A stretch of 64,000 nt of DNA from Pseudoalteromonas caenipelagi (GTDB taxonomy: Bacteria > Pseudomonadota > Gammaproteobacteria > Enterobacterales > Alteromonadaceae): assembly GCF_013140855.1 (NCBI RefSeq), contig NZ_JABBPG010000011.1, forward strand, positions 62,001 through 126,000, read 5' to 3'. The notes below the pieces were generated by a model. It worked only from the letters and a program-made list of their open reading frames with translations, ran no database searches and was not told where the DNA came from. The position numbers and the translations under genes were made by a program. Shown here one piece after another: positions 35,449-44,405 of the stretch; position 1 is the stretch's first letter, and the number at the start of each line of letters is the position of its first letter.

Positions 35449-36180
35449 TCAGTTAGGCTGTGCGCCAGTAATGGGAATACTTTGCACATAGTGTTGAATG
35501 ATTTTTTGAAACTGACCTTGCTGATGCAATTCGTTGATAGCTTTATTAATACGAGTGAGTAGTGCTCGATGCTTAGCTTGCATACGCATATGCATATTAC
35601 CTTGCGAGTGCAAAGTATTAAAAAAAATCGGTACACCGAGTTTTTGAGACCAGTAAATAGCAGGTAAATCCCCTATAATAGCCAGTTCGATTCTGCCGCG
35701 ATGTAGAGCCTGTAGTAGCTCCTTTTCAGAATTAAAATCAATACGCTTGAAGTCGGAATCATCATGATAATAGTAACCGCGCACGGTGCCTACTTCTTTA
35801 CTGTTAAGTGTGATGGGCTTGTCAAATTGATGCGTTGAAACGAGGTATTCATCCACAGATAAAATAGCGTCGGAATAAACAAATCGAGTGTCTTTACGCT
35901 GTTGCTCATTTAGCCAGCTTGGGCTTATCAAATCAAAGTCTATTTTGCCTTGCTCAAGATATAGGACTGTGCGCTTGGCTGGTAATAATAGGTTTTCTCC
36001 TGTGATGCTGGCTTTAGTTAATATAGTGCTGACAATTTCAGGTAAAATACCTGGATGTTTTGGATCATGGGTATAATAGGGGTAATAGTTACCTGAACCG
36101 CTTACACTGTAAGTGAGTTGTGGGTTGGCTTTTAATGCGCCACAAATACAAATAGCGACTATGATTAATAAAGTTCTCAT
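35449..36180 (-). CDS. Orphan periplasmic solute-binding protein, family 3 type
   Basis: A 243-residue protein with a signal peptide (about 1-18) and the bacterial extracellular solute-binding family 3 fold: two lobes, with GILPEIVSTIL, the FDLISPSWL and VGTVRGYYY segments, and a C-terminal helix region. No ABC transporter partner is nearby, and many such orphans are sensors or regulators rather than transport proteins. It is divergent from the EAL-HDOD gene. Confidence 0.7.
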   Translation of the reverse strand: MRTLLIIVAICICGALKANPQLTYSVSGSGNYYPYYTHDPKHPGILPEIVSTILTKASITGENLLLPAKRTVLYLEQGKIDFDLISPSWLNEQQRKDTRFVYSDAILSVDEYLVSTHQFDKPITLNSKEVGTVRGYYYHDDSDFKRIDFNSEKELLQALHRGRIELAIIGDLPAIYWSQKLGVPIFFNTLHSQGNMHMRMQAKHRALLTRINKAINELHQQGQFQKIIQHYVQSIPITGAQPN

Positions 36181-36342
36181 AAGGTTATACTAGCCTATCA
36201 CTTTCAAATTAGGCAATTGTAAGTGGCAGTGACATAGACAAGTTTAATTACACAACAAAGATAAAGTTTTATTTGCTCGACCTGCGTGGTTCACGTATTC
36301 TCAAATAAGACATCGACTATTGATTTGCTAAAAAGGATCTGG

Positions 36343-37614
36343 ATGTTAATGAGTGGCACTGTTGCTAAAGTGAAAAACACGGCAGTACAATATATAGCTC
36401 GTCAGGCTATCCTTGATAAAGAGCAAAACCTGTATGCGTATGAATTGTTGTATAGAGACTCTAACAACAATGCTTTCCCAATGGGGGTCTCTGACGGCCA
36501 AGCAACTGGCAGAATGTTTTTTAACTCTTTAATATTCGTTGGTGTTGAAAGGTTAACTGCGGGACATCGTGCGTTTATTAACTTATCAGATGAATCCTTA
36601 TTACAAGAACTCCCAAACCTACTAAAACCCCACAACTTAGTCGTGGAAATTGTCGAGCGCTCGAAAAATATTCCCAAGTTGGTTCAGTCGGTCGTGACAC
36701 TTAAAAAGCGAGGTTATCATTTTGCGCTGGATGACTATGATGGTGATGCTAAGTGGGGACCTCTCATAGAGCACATGGATTACATTAAGCTAGAGATAGA
36801 AGAGCCCATCATAAAAACCACGATGATGATCAAAAAGCTTAAGCGCAGTCATCCCGATGTCAGCATTATTGTAGAACGGATCGAAACTCAAGAACATTAT
36901 ACATATGTAAAAAATGCCGGAGCAGATTACTTTCAAGGTTTTTATTTTGCGCGCCCTGAAATGCTTAACCATGGAAATGTTGAACCATCTAAGTTTATTG
37001 TTTTTGATCTGTTACGTTGCACTGCTAAAAAAGATATTTGCTTTAAAGAAGTACAGCAAAGAGTGGCAAAAGATCTCAGTTTAACGGCTCGTGTGCTGAA
37101 ACTTGCCAACGCAAAAGCGGGTGAAAATAAAATTGAGATGAAATCTATATCTCAAGCCGTTGTATATCTTGGTGAAGATGCAATACGTCAGTTTGTACGA
37201 GTATTAGCTTTAAGTGAGTTGGGAGTAGACAAACCTGCTGAATTAACAAAAATGGGTCTTATGAGAGCCAAGTTTATGGAGCTATTTTTGGCCCCTGGAG
37301 GCGATGAAATGGCTGAACAGGGTTACTTAATTGGTTTGATGTCGGTGTTAGATGCAGTACTTGAAGTGGAGTTATCTGTCATCGTTGCTGAGTTTTCACT
37401 TGATAGTACCTTAAGCAGTGCTTTGTTAAGTTATAAGGGGTTGTTAGGCGGTGCGCTGCAACTTACATTGCAAGTGGAGAAGAATGATTGGCAGGCGGCA
37501 CAAATGATTCTAAAAGCCATTCGTCCAGCAACAAAAACACAGGTGCTTTATAACTTCGCGATGGAAAGTAGAGAATACGCCGACGATGTATTCTCAGTGG
37601 TAAAAACTAGCTAA
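36343..37614 (+). CDS. EAL-HDOD signalling protein
   Basis: A 423-residue protein: an EAL-like domain (about 15-215) followed by an HDOD domain (about 220-420). The EAL signature is YELLYR in place of EALxR, and the usual DDFGTG is DDYDGD, so cyclic-di-GMP hydrolysis is doubtful; FQGFYFARPE follows. This matches the CdgJ/YuxH class, which acts through binding. ATG 36343 follows AAGGA by five bases; a GTG 19 codons upstream lacks a ribosome site. A terminator lies at its stop. Confidence 0.85.
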   Translation: MLMSGTVAKVKNTAVQYIARQAILDKEQNLYAYELLYRDSNNNAFPMGVSDGQATGRMFFNSLIFVGVERLTAGHRAFINLSDESLLQELPNLLKPHNLVVEIVERSKNIPKLVQSVVTLKKRGYHFALDDYDGDAKWGPLIEHMDYIKLEIEEPIIKTTMMIKKLKRSHPDVSIIVERIETQEHYTYVKNAGADYFQGFYFARPEMLNHGNVEPSKFIVFDLLRCTAKKDICFKEVQQRVAKDLSLTARVLKLANAKAGENKIEMKSISQAVVYLGEDAIRQFVRVLALSELGVDKPAELTKMGLMRAKFMELFLAPGGDEMAEQGYLIGLMSVLDAVLEVELSVIVAEFSLDSTLSSALLSYKGLLGGALQLTLQVEKNDWQAAQMILKAIRPATKTQVLYNFAMESREYADDVFSVVKTS

Positions 37615-37650
37615 ATATTAGAGAAATATTAGAGAAATATTTAGTTTTTT
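37611..37650 (+). terminator. Terminator of the EAL-HDOD gene
   Basis: CTAAATATT (37611-37619) pairs perfectly with AATATTTAG (37636-37644), followed by T6. It contains the EAL-HDOD stop codon and overlaps the last codons of the convergent ppx gene, where the AGAGAAATATT motif is repeated twice. Confidence 0.75.
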
Positions 37651-39096
37651 AAGGTAGTTTTGTTCTTGCTCAAGATCGGCCGCCATGAGTGTATGTTCAG
37701 CTAGCCAACGTGGTTCGAATTCAAGCAATAATGAATCTGCATAACTCGTTAGTTTAACCTCGGGGCAGAGGCTATCTTGTCTTTTGGCATTAAGTATTAC
37801 TGCAAGTCTGAACAGGCTGAGCAACTTTAAGAAGTGACTTAATTCGATTGAACTGCCTAGCTGCAATTCGGCTAATTTAATTTTTTTGCGGTAAAAACGA
37901 ATTAGGTTACTCAAAAACTGTTGCTGCTCTTGGGTAAAACCTGGCAGCTGGCTATTACGAACTATGTAAGCACTATGCTTATGTAATCCAGACGAATTAA
38001 TAACTAACCCAACCTCATGTAATTTAGCAGCCCAACTTAGCATTTGTAGATCTGCTTCTTGTAAGGACCAACTCGTTGCAAGTTGTTGATAAAAAAGCGC
38101 TAGAGTACGACAAATTTGCTCGCTGTGTTGCCTATCAACATTATAGTGTTCACTGAGAGTCAAAATGGTGCGAGTACGAATATCAAACTCTCGATTAGTC
38201 GATGTTTCATGCAGCAAACCATCTCTCAGTGCATGATCGCTATATTGTAATCGTTTGATACCTAATTGTTCAAACACAGCGAGAAGCACCGCGAGACCAC
38301 CAGAAATGGTGCCTTTGCGTTCATCGGGCAACCCTTCCACAGTGAGTTTATGGAAATCTTCAAACTCTAAAATGAGGGCCTTTATTTTTAGTAAAATAGG
38401 GTATGTAAGTTCTGATGTGTTGAAGTGAATTTGGGCTATGCTTACCAGCGCTTTGATAGTGCCTGAAGTGCCATAACAGCTTTGCCAACCGAGCCTTTTA
38501 TAACTGACGGTAATCGGCTCTAATAACTGCTCTGCTTTTATTTGTGCCCTTGCAAAACGCCTTTCAGAAAGTTTTCCGTTAGCAAAAAACTGTTTTGTGA
38601 TATTTACACAGCCCATATTTCTGCTGGCTAACTGTTTATGTGTGAAATGTTCTCCTATGATCAGTTCGGTACTTCCTCCACCAATGTCAACGACGAGTCT
38701 ATTTCCTTCACTGTGTTCGTAATTGGCAACGCCTTGGTAGATTAGTCTCGCTTCCTCTTGTCCTGAAATCACATTGATTTTAAATCCAAAACATTGCCTT
38801 GCTCTGGTCAGAAATTGCTTTATGTTTTTACAGTTTCGCAATGTGTAGGTTGCAACAACCTGCACATTACTGTGAGGGAAGTTCTGCAATGTTGTAGAAA
38901 ATTGCTTCAAAACTGCAAGTGCTCTGTCCATCGCCTCGTTGGATAGAATCATGTCTGAATTCAGCCCTGCAGCTAAGTCTACTTGCTGCTTTTCTTTATG
39001 TAGTACTTGAAAGCTACCGTCAATTTCACGAGCGACGAGTAAGTGAAAGCTGTTTGAGCCTAAATCTACGGCGGCAATGGAAGGATATTCTGTCAT
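37618..39096 (-). CDS. ppx: Exopolyphosphatase
   Basis: Hydrolyses terminal phosphate from polyphosphate; many members also act on pppGpp. The 492-residue protein has the sugar-kinase/actin ATPase-type fold: AAVDLGSNSFHLLVA near residue 8, ISGQEEARLIYQGV near 120, and VVDIGGGSTELIIG near 140, then an HD-like C-terminal domain. Its start overlaps the ppk stop by four bases (ATGA), so the two opposing activities are co-translated, as in E. coli. Confidence 0.95.
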   Translation of the reverse strand: MTEYPSIAAVDLGSNSFHLLVAREIDGSFQVLHKEKQQVDLAAGLNSDMILSNEAMDRALAVLKQFSTTLQNFPHSNVQVVATYTLRNCKNIKQFLTRARQCFGFKINVISGQEEARLIYQGVANYEHSEGNRLVVDIGGGSTELIIGEHFTHKQLASRNMGCVNITKQFFANGKLSERRFARAQIKAEQLLEPITVSYKRLGWQSCYGTSGTIKALVSIAQIHFNTSELTYPILLKIKALILEFEDFHKLTVEGLPDERKGTISGGLAVLLAVFEQLGIKRLQYSDHALRDGLLHETSTNREFDIRTRTILTLSEHYNVDRQHSEQICRTLALFYQQLATSWSLQEADLQMLSWAAKLHEVGLVINSSGLHKHSAYIVRNSQLPGFTQEQQQFLSNLIRFYRKKIKLAELQLGSSIELSHFLKLLSLFRLAVILNAKRQDSLCPEVKLTSYADSLLLEFEPRWLAEHTLMAADLEQEQNYLKKLNISLIFL

Positions 39097-41180
39097 AGGC
39101 TACTCTTGCTGTTTTCCCATTTCTTTAAGTGATCATAAATGGCAATTTGAGAGCGAATTTTCTTTCGATTACCACGTCTTACATAACTGTTCTTTTGCTC
39201 TGCGTCTATTATTCTTGCTTTTGTTCGGTCGCGAAACTGTAGTTCTAAAATGTCGATAATGAGTTGTTTTAGCTCTTCGTTATAGATGGGGACACCAACT
39301 TCAACCCTGTGGTCTAAATTTCGCGTCATCCAATCGGCAGATGAAATATACACTAATGGCTCGCCGTTGTTCTCGAATACCATTACACGAGGGTGTTCCA
39401 AAAAGCGGTCTACAATACTGATCACTTTAATATTTTCACTGAAGCGAGGTAAGCCAGCAACGAGTGCACACATGCCACGAACAATGATGCGAACTTTAAC
39501 CCCGTAGCGGGCAGCAAAATAGAGCTTGTCTACCAATTGCTTGTCTACTAAATTGTTTATTTTTATGGTTATTTTTGCATTCTTCCCTTGCTCTGCATGT
39601 TTTACTTCCTGGTCGATTAGATCCAATATGCGGTCTCTTGCATTTACAGGTGAAATCAAGAGGTGTTCAAAATGAAATGGCCGATAGCTACTTTCAATAA
39701 AGCGGAATACATTGTCACATTCTTCACAAATATCACAGTGACGAGTAAATAGGCTAAAATCGGTATAAATTTTCGCGGTTTTTTCGTGAAAATTACCAGT
39801 GCCTATATGGGCATACTTTACTATTTTGCCTTTTTCTTTACGATGAATGACACACAGTTTGCTGTGCACTTTTAAAGCTGGGATCCCCACCATCACTTTA
39901 ATACCTGACTCGCTTAACCGTTTTGCCCATTCAATGTTATTTTGTTCATCAAATCTCGCTTTAAGCTCCACCATTACGGTGACGTGTTTGCCATTTTTTG
40001 CTGCACTGATTAATGACGCGATCAGTCGTGAATGGCGTGCTACACGATAAATGTTAACTTTGATTTGTGTTACATTGGGATCAAACGCCGCTTGGCGAAC
40101 GTATTCGAGCATATGGTTAAATGTATGATAAGGATAATAAAGTAAAATATCCTGCTCAGAGATGGCATTGAATACGCAGGCATCCTTTTTGAACGCTTGG
40201 CTTTGTAAAGGAGGCAGGGGTTTATTCTCTAGGTGGCGTCGGCCAACGTTTGGAAAAGCGATGAAATCTCTAAAGTTGCGATAGCGACCACCGGGGATCA
40301 ATGCATCTTGATCGGTTACACCCAAACGCTTCTTCATAACCTTCAGCATCTCTTCGGGCATTGATTCATCATAGACTAGCCTTACAGGCTCAGCGTACAG
40401 ACGTTGCTTTAAACCTTTAGACATCTTATCTAGCAAGCCTTCCTCAATCTCATCATCGAGGTTGTACTGTGCATCTCTCGTTAATTTAATGGAATAGCCT
40501 TCGATATTGTCAAAGTTAAAAAAGCTCTTAAATACATCTGCCAAGAAAAACTGCACGATATCATCGAGCATGACAATGTGTTTTTGGCGACGAGAGCGTT
40601 CAGGAGGCAATTGTACAAATCGAGCAAGTCTATCCGTTGGAATTTCTAGTAAGGCATAGTGTTGCTTTTCACCATTCATGTGTACAAAGAAATAGGTCAT
40701 GGTGTCATTCATATTATCTGAGTAGTCTTTATTTTCACTCAGTAACATAGGTGCCATATTAGGCAATACTTGGTCTTCAAAGTAATGCTTTAACCATGAT
40801 TGGTGAAACTCAGACAGAGTTTGTGGTTGACTGATATGAATATTGTATTTCGTTAAGTCTGTCAAAATTTGCTGATAAATATAATTGAACTTTTTACCAA
40901 GCTGGAGGACTTTTTGATTGATTTGACTCAGCAGTGCCTCATCTTCATCAAAATTAGTATTTGGCAAGTTATTTAACAAGATACGACGTTTAACATCGGC
41001 AACCCTGACTTGGAAGAACTCATCTAAGTTATTGGAGAATATGCCTAAAAATCGGATACGTTCAATAATTGGATTGCTATCGTCCTTAGCTTCTTGAAGT
41101 ACACGTTCGTTAAAAGACAGCCAGCTTAGTTCTTTGGCAAAATAGCTAACCGTTTTTGGCTGAGAAGGCAGTGCTTGCAT
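39093..41180 (-). CDS. ppk: Polyphosphate kinase 1
   Basis: Builds polyphosphate from ATP at the membrane. The protein is 695 residues from ATG 41180, chosen for the GTGGA ribosome site; a GTG four codons earlier is less likely. KELSWLSFNERVLQEA starts the N domain. The autophosphorylated histidine lies in KVHSKLCVIHRKEKG near 430, the second histidine in FLEHPRVMVF, and HIGTGNFHEKTA and SSADWMTRNLDHRVEV complete the family set. It is the first gene of ppk-ppx. A strong inverted repeat stands about 55 bases upstream. Confidence 0.95.
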   Translation of the reverse strand: MQALPSQPKTVSYFAKELSWLSFNERVLQEAKDDSNPIIERIRFLGIFSNNLDEFFQVRVADVKRRILLNNLPNTNFDEDEALLSQINQKVLQLGKKFNYIYQQILTDLTKYNIHISQPQTLSEFHQSWLKHYFEDQVLPNMAPMLLSENKDYSDNMNDTMTYFFVHMNGEKQHYALLEIPTDRLARFVQLPPERSRRQKHIVMLDDIVQFFLADVFKSFFNFDNIEGYSIKLTRDAQYNLDDEIEEGLLDKMSKGLKQRLYAEPVRLVYDESMPEEMLKVMKKRLGVTDQDALIPGGRYRNFRDFIAFPNVGRRHLENKPLPPLQSQAFKKDACVFNAISEQDILLYYPYHTFNHMLEYVRQAAFDPNVTQIKVNIYRVARHSRLIASLISAAKNGKHVTVMVELKARFDEQNNIEWAKRLSESGIKVMVGIPALKVHSKLCVIHRKEKGKIVKYAHIGTGNFHEKTAKIYTDFSLFTRHCDICEECDNVFRFIESSYRPFHFEHLLISPVNARDRILDLIDQEVKHAEQGKNAKITIKINNLVDKQLVDKLYFAARYGVKVRIIVRGMCALVAGLPRFSENIKVISIVDRFLEHPRVMVFENNGEPLVYISSADWMTRNLDHRVEVGVPIYNEELKQLIIDILELQFRDRTKARIIDAEQKNSYVRRGNRKKIRSQIAIYDHLKKWENSKSSL

Positions 41181-41235
41181 TTTGATGTCCACGAGAAATA
41201 CGCTGCGTCAAATATAGGTCCAGTTTGTGACGTAG

Positions 41236-41273
41236 GTATGACAAGTGTCTTGTAAAGTGACAACTTGTCATAC
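41236..41273. promoter_or_regulatory. Perfect 11-base inverted repeat upstream of ppk
   Basis: GTATGACAAGT (41236-41246) and ACTTGTCATAC (41263-41273) are exact complements, and the pairing continues inward with a one-base bulge (GTC with GAC). No T run follows on either strand, so it is not a normal terminator. It lies between gcvR and ppk, where an operator or a leader stem of ppk is possible. Confidence 0.6.
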
Positions 41274-41324
41274 GTGTGTATTCGTGGCAAGGAGGTTGAA
41301 TATCGGCCTGTTGTTGAGTGGGGA

Positions 41325-41831
41325 TTATTCTGTTTCAATATCAACAATTAGATCGCTGGTAATAGATTCTAATGCATCAATTACATTATCTTTATTCATA
41401 CCAATTGGTAGCGTAACAGTCGCAAACGCACTGAAAATAGGCACCCCCCAATTAGGCGCACTTTGTTGGCGAGAGTTTAGATGAGTGATATTGGCGCCCT
41501 TATGACGTATCACACTTGCAAGTTCTTGCACTATTCCAGGTCTATCGTTACCCGTGATAACGAGGTTAATGGTTTCTGGCGTATGCTCCTCAGCTAGCAT
41601 ATCTCCCGTTTCCATTCTTACATCTAGACCTGGGAGTGCGCAAAGTCCATCTTGAAGTTGTTGTAAATGCTCTTCGGCAACTTCTACTTGGATTATTCCG
41701 GCAAACTGTCCAGCCAGATGGCTAAGATTACTGGTAAGCCAGTTTCCATGATGTGCGAGTACCGCTGAAGATATTTCTTCTACCAGACCTGGTCGGTCCT
41801 TTCCTATTATTGTTAAAACTAACTGCTTCAT
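41325..41831 (-). CDS. gcvR: ACT-domain protein, glycine cleavage repressor GcvR-like
   Basis: A 168-residue protein with two ACT domains (KQLVLTIIGKDRPGLVEEI at the start and NLVITGNDRPGIVQELASVI near residue 88), as in E. coli GcvR, which binds glycine and blocks GcvA. No gcv operon or gcvA is in the window, so the regulatory target is inferred from the family. It lies upstream of ppk in the same direction with 144 bases between. Confidence 0.82.
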   Translation of the reverse strand: MKQLVLTIIGKDRPGLVEEISSAVLAHHGNWLTSNLSHLAGQFAGIIQVEVAEEHLQQLQDGLCALPGLDVRMETGDMLAEEHTPETINLVITGNDRPGIVQELASVIRHKGANITHLNSRQQSAPNWGVPIFSAFATVTLPIGMNKDNVIDALESITSDLIVDIETE

Positions 41832-42087
41832 AATGCGTGTCTCTTAATTATTTTTGCTATAAAAAAACATAGCGGTGGAAAAAAACGGTTTAAGCAAATG
41901 AGGGTATAATCCTTATACATAGCCTACAAAGGTAGATACCGCGCTCTAAGATTAGTTCACCAAATTTTGATGTCCAATAGAATCGAGTGTTAGTTTGTAA
42001 AGAAATGAAAACAATTTGTACCAAATAAAAAAAGGTAATAACAGTGTCATAAATTGGACTCAATATAATAATACTTTATGGATTGCG

Positions 42088-42121
42088 TTGTAACATAACT
42101 GTCATCTTGATGAAATATAAT
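42088..42121 (+). promoter_or_regulatory. PhoB box and -10 element of the pst operon
   Basis: TTGTAACATAACTGTCAT (42088-42105) matches the PhoB box CTGTCATAAAACTGTCAT at most positions, with a perfect second half (CTGTCAT). TATAAT follows at 42116-42121 after a gap of ten, the spacing of class II PhoB promoters where the box replaces the -35. A lone half site TGTCAT lies at 42045. The remaining part of the 322-base gap shows nothing else I can name. Confidence 0.75.
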
Positions 42122-42153
42122 GCCCGCCAACTTTAGAATGAAAGGGTGTTTTG

Positions 42154-44388
42154 ATGTCTTCAAATCCGCAGCAACCGTCTTTTAAAACGGATAGAAGCCG
42201 TCTATTCAAAGACCGGTTTGCACAGTTTGGTATATCTGCTGGTGGGGTTATGGTGTTGATCGCATTGTTGTTGATCTTCTTCTACCTGCTCTATGTTGTT
42301 CAGCCTATATTCGAATCAGCCAAAGTTGAAAAACGCGTTGATGTTACATTGAGTAATGCACAGCAATATGTTGGCGTTGGTGTTGAAGAACAAACTGAGA
42401 TAGCTTACCTTCTGAGTCGCACAGGGCATGTGGACTTTTACCAAGTAAAAGGAAAGCAAGCAGGTGGATTGATTGAACGTCTGTCAGTCAACCTAGATGG
42501 ACAAGTAACCAGTGTTGCGAAAAGTGCACCATTTTTAGGTCAATATGCTTACGGTCTAGATAATGGACAAGTAACCTTAGTCAAACCCTCTTTCCTAGTC
42601 ACCTTTCCTGGTAACGAGCGCGTAATTTCTCCTCGTTTAAGCTATCCCCTTGATGGCAAACAGCTGCTTGTTGATGAGCAGGGTAAGGCGATTAAACGAT
42701 TTGCGTTTAGTCACTACGAAGATAAAACCGCGGTCGTAGCACTTACAGCAGATAAGCGCGTTATTTTTGCATCGTTTGTAGCTGAAGAGAATATGTTTAG
42801 CGGTGAAGTTGAGTGGGTTGTTGAACGTACTGAGTTAGAGATAGATGGTCGTATAGATGAGCTGCTAATGAGTCCTGATACGACTCGCACTTTTGTTCGT
42901 TCAGCGAACCAAATTTATATTTTTGATACCCGTTATCCTAGTGAAGTTGAGCAACTACAAATACTTGCCGCTAATGAAGAGAATGCTAATTTAGTGGGGA
43001 CTACGCTATTAGCGGGTGCTAACTCACTGATGTTGGCGAACGATAATGGCGAAGTATCTCAATGGTTTGAAGTAAACTCAGACTCTGGCCGTCACTTTCA
43101 AAAGATCAGATCATTCGAAACGCCTAAAAACAGCAATGTAGATATTTATAGCGAATATTACCGACGCACTTTTTTTACCACTAATAGTAGCGGTGATTTG
43201 GGAATTTACTACACCACCAGCCAAGCCCATTTGTGGCAAGGTAAAGTAAGTGAAGGCGCAATTGAGTCGTTTGCTGTTTCACCTCGATCAAATGCTGTAT
43301 TGGTAGTGGCAGATAACAAACTCTCAGTATTTGATGTTCATAATGAACACCCTGAAGTGACTTGGTCTGCGTTATGGCAAGAGGTTTGGTATGAAGGTTA
43401 TCCTGAGCCCGCATACACTTGGCAGTCTACGTCAGCTTCAGATGATTTTGAATCTAAGTTTTCACTCGTACCAATTTCATTCGGCACAATTAAAGCGGCC
43501 ATGTATGCGATGCTATTTGCTGTACCAATCGCATTGTCTGCTGCTGTATATACCGCTTACTTTATGTCGAGTGAGTTACGCCGTGTGGTCAAGCCAACAG
43601 TAGAAATAATGGAAGCTTTGCCAACCGTTATTCTAGGGTTCTTAGCGGGTCTTTGGTTAGCCCCATTGATTGAAACGCATTTACCTGCAATTGTCGCCTT
43701 GCTAGTACTATTGCCTTTGGCCGTGATAGCAACTGCGTTTTTCTGGACCAAACTACCTGAGAATATCCGCCACAAAGTGCCAGATGGTTGGCATTCGATG
43801 TTGCTTATTCCGGTTGTACTTTTTGTTGGCTGGTTATCTTTTACGATAAGTGGTGGTGTGGAAGAGTGGATGTTCGGAGGCAATGTTCGTCAATATCTCA
43901 CCAATGAACTGGGTCTGACATTTGACCAACGTAACTCACTGGTCGTTGGTATTGCAATGGGGTTTGCGGTAATCCCAACGATCTTCTCTATCGCTGAAGA
44001 TGCCGTATTCAGTGTGCCAAAACACCTATCCAATGGGTCTTTGGCTTTGGGGGCAACGCAATGGCAAACATTGGTAAGAGTTGTGTTGCTAACAGCAAGC
44101 CCGGGTATTTTCTCTGCGGTAATGATGGGCTTGGGCCGAGCAGTAGGTGAAACAATGATCGTACTGATGGCAACGGGTAATACGCCAATTATGGATTGGA
44201 GTATTTTCCAGGGTATGCGCACATTAGCCGCTAACATCGCGGTAGAAATGCCAGAGTCTGAAGTAGGTAGTTCTCATTATCGAATCCTCTTCTTGGCTGC
44301 ATTTGTGTTATTTATTTTCACCTTTGTATTTAACACGGTGGCTGAATTTGTTCGTCAGCAGCTACGTGAAAAATACAGTTCAATGTAA
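42154..44388 (+). CDS. pstC: Phosphate ABC transporter permease PstC, long form
   Basis: Inner-membrane channel half for phosphate import. At 744 residues it is over twice the length of E. coli PstC. After the first membrane segment (about 25-48) comes a periplasmic insertion of nearly 390 residues with repeated strands such as YGLDNGQVTLVK, NDNGEVSQWFEV and VVADNKLSVFDV, like a beta propeller. The rest (from about 440) is the normal permease with MYAMLFAVPIALSAAVYTAYF, EALPTVILGFLAGLW and GRAVGETMIVLMATGNT. ATG 42154 follows AAAGGG. It is first in pstC-A-B-phoU. Confidence 0.9.
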   Translation: MSSNPQQPSFKTDRSRLFKDRFAQFGISAGGVMVLIALLLIFFYLLYVVQPIFESAKVEKRVDVTLSNAQQYVGVGVEEQTEIAYLLSRTGHVDFYQVKGKQAGGLIERLSVNLDGQVTSVAKSAPFLGQYAYGLDNGQVTLVKPSFLVTFPGNERVISPRLSYPLDGKQLLVDEQGKAIKRFAFSHYEDKTAVVALTADKRVIFASFVAEENMFSGEVEWVVERTELEIDGRIDELLMSPDTTRTFVRSANQIYIFDTRYPSEVEQLQILAANEENANLVGTTLLAGANSLMLANDNGEVSQWFEVNSDSGRHFQKIRSFETPKNSNVDIYSEYYRRTFFTTNSSGDLGIYYTTSQAHLWQGKVSEGAIESFAVSPRSNAVLVVADNKLSVFDVHNEHPEVTWSALWQEVWYEGYPEPAYTWQSTSASDDFESKFSLVPISFGTIKAAMYAMLFAVPIALSAAVYTAYFMSSELRRVVKPTVEIMEALPTVILGFLAGLWLAPLIETHLPAIVALLVLLPLAVIATAFFWTKLPENIRHKVPDGWHSMLLIPVVLFVGWLSFTISGGVEEWMFGGNVRQYLTNELGLTFDQRNSLVVGIAMGFAVIPTIFSIAEDAVFSVPKHLSNGSLALGATQWQTLVRVVLLTASPGIFSAVMMGLGRAVGETMIVLMATGNTPIMDWSIFQGMRTLAANIAVEMPESEVGSSHYRILFLAAFVLFIFTFVFNTVAEFVRQQLREKYSSM

Positions 44389-44405
44389 TTATTGGAGTTC
44401 ATGAC

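Noticed and set aside
41236..41273. Pho box of ppk
   Set aside because: The TTGTCAT-like units are in inverted orientation and wrongly spaced for the direct-repeat PhoB box.
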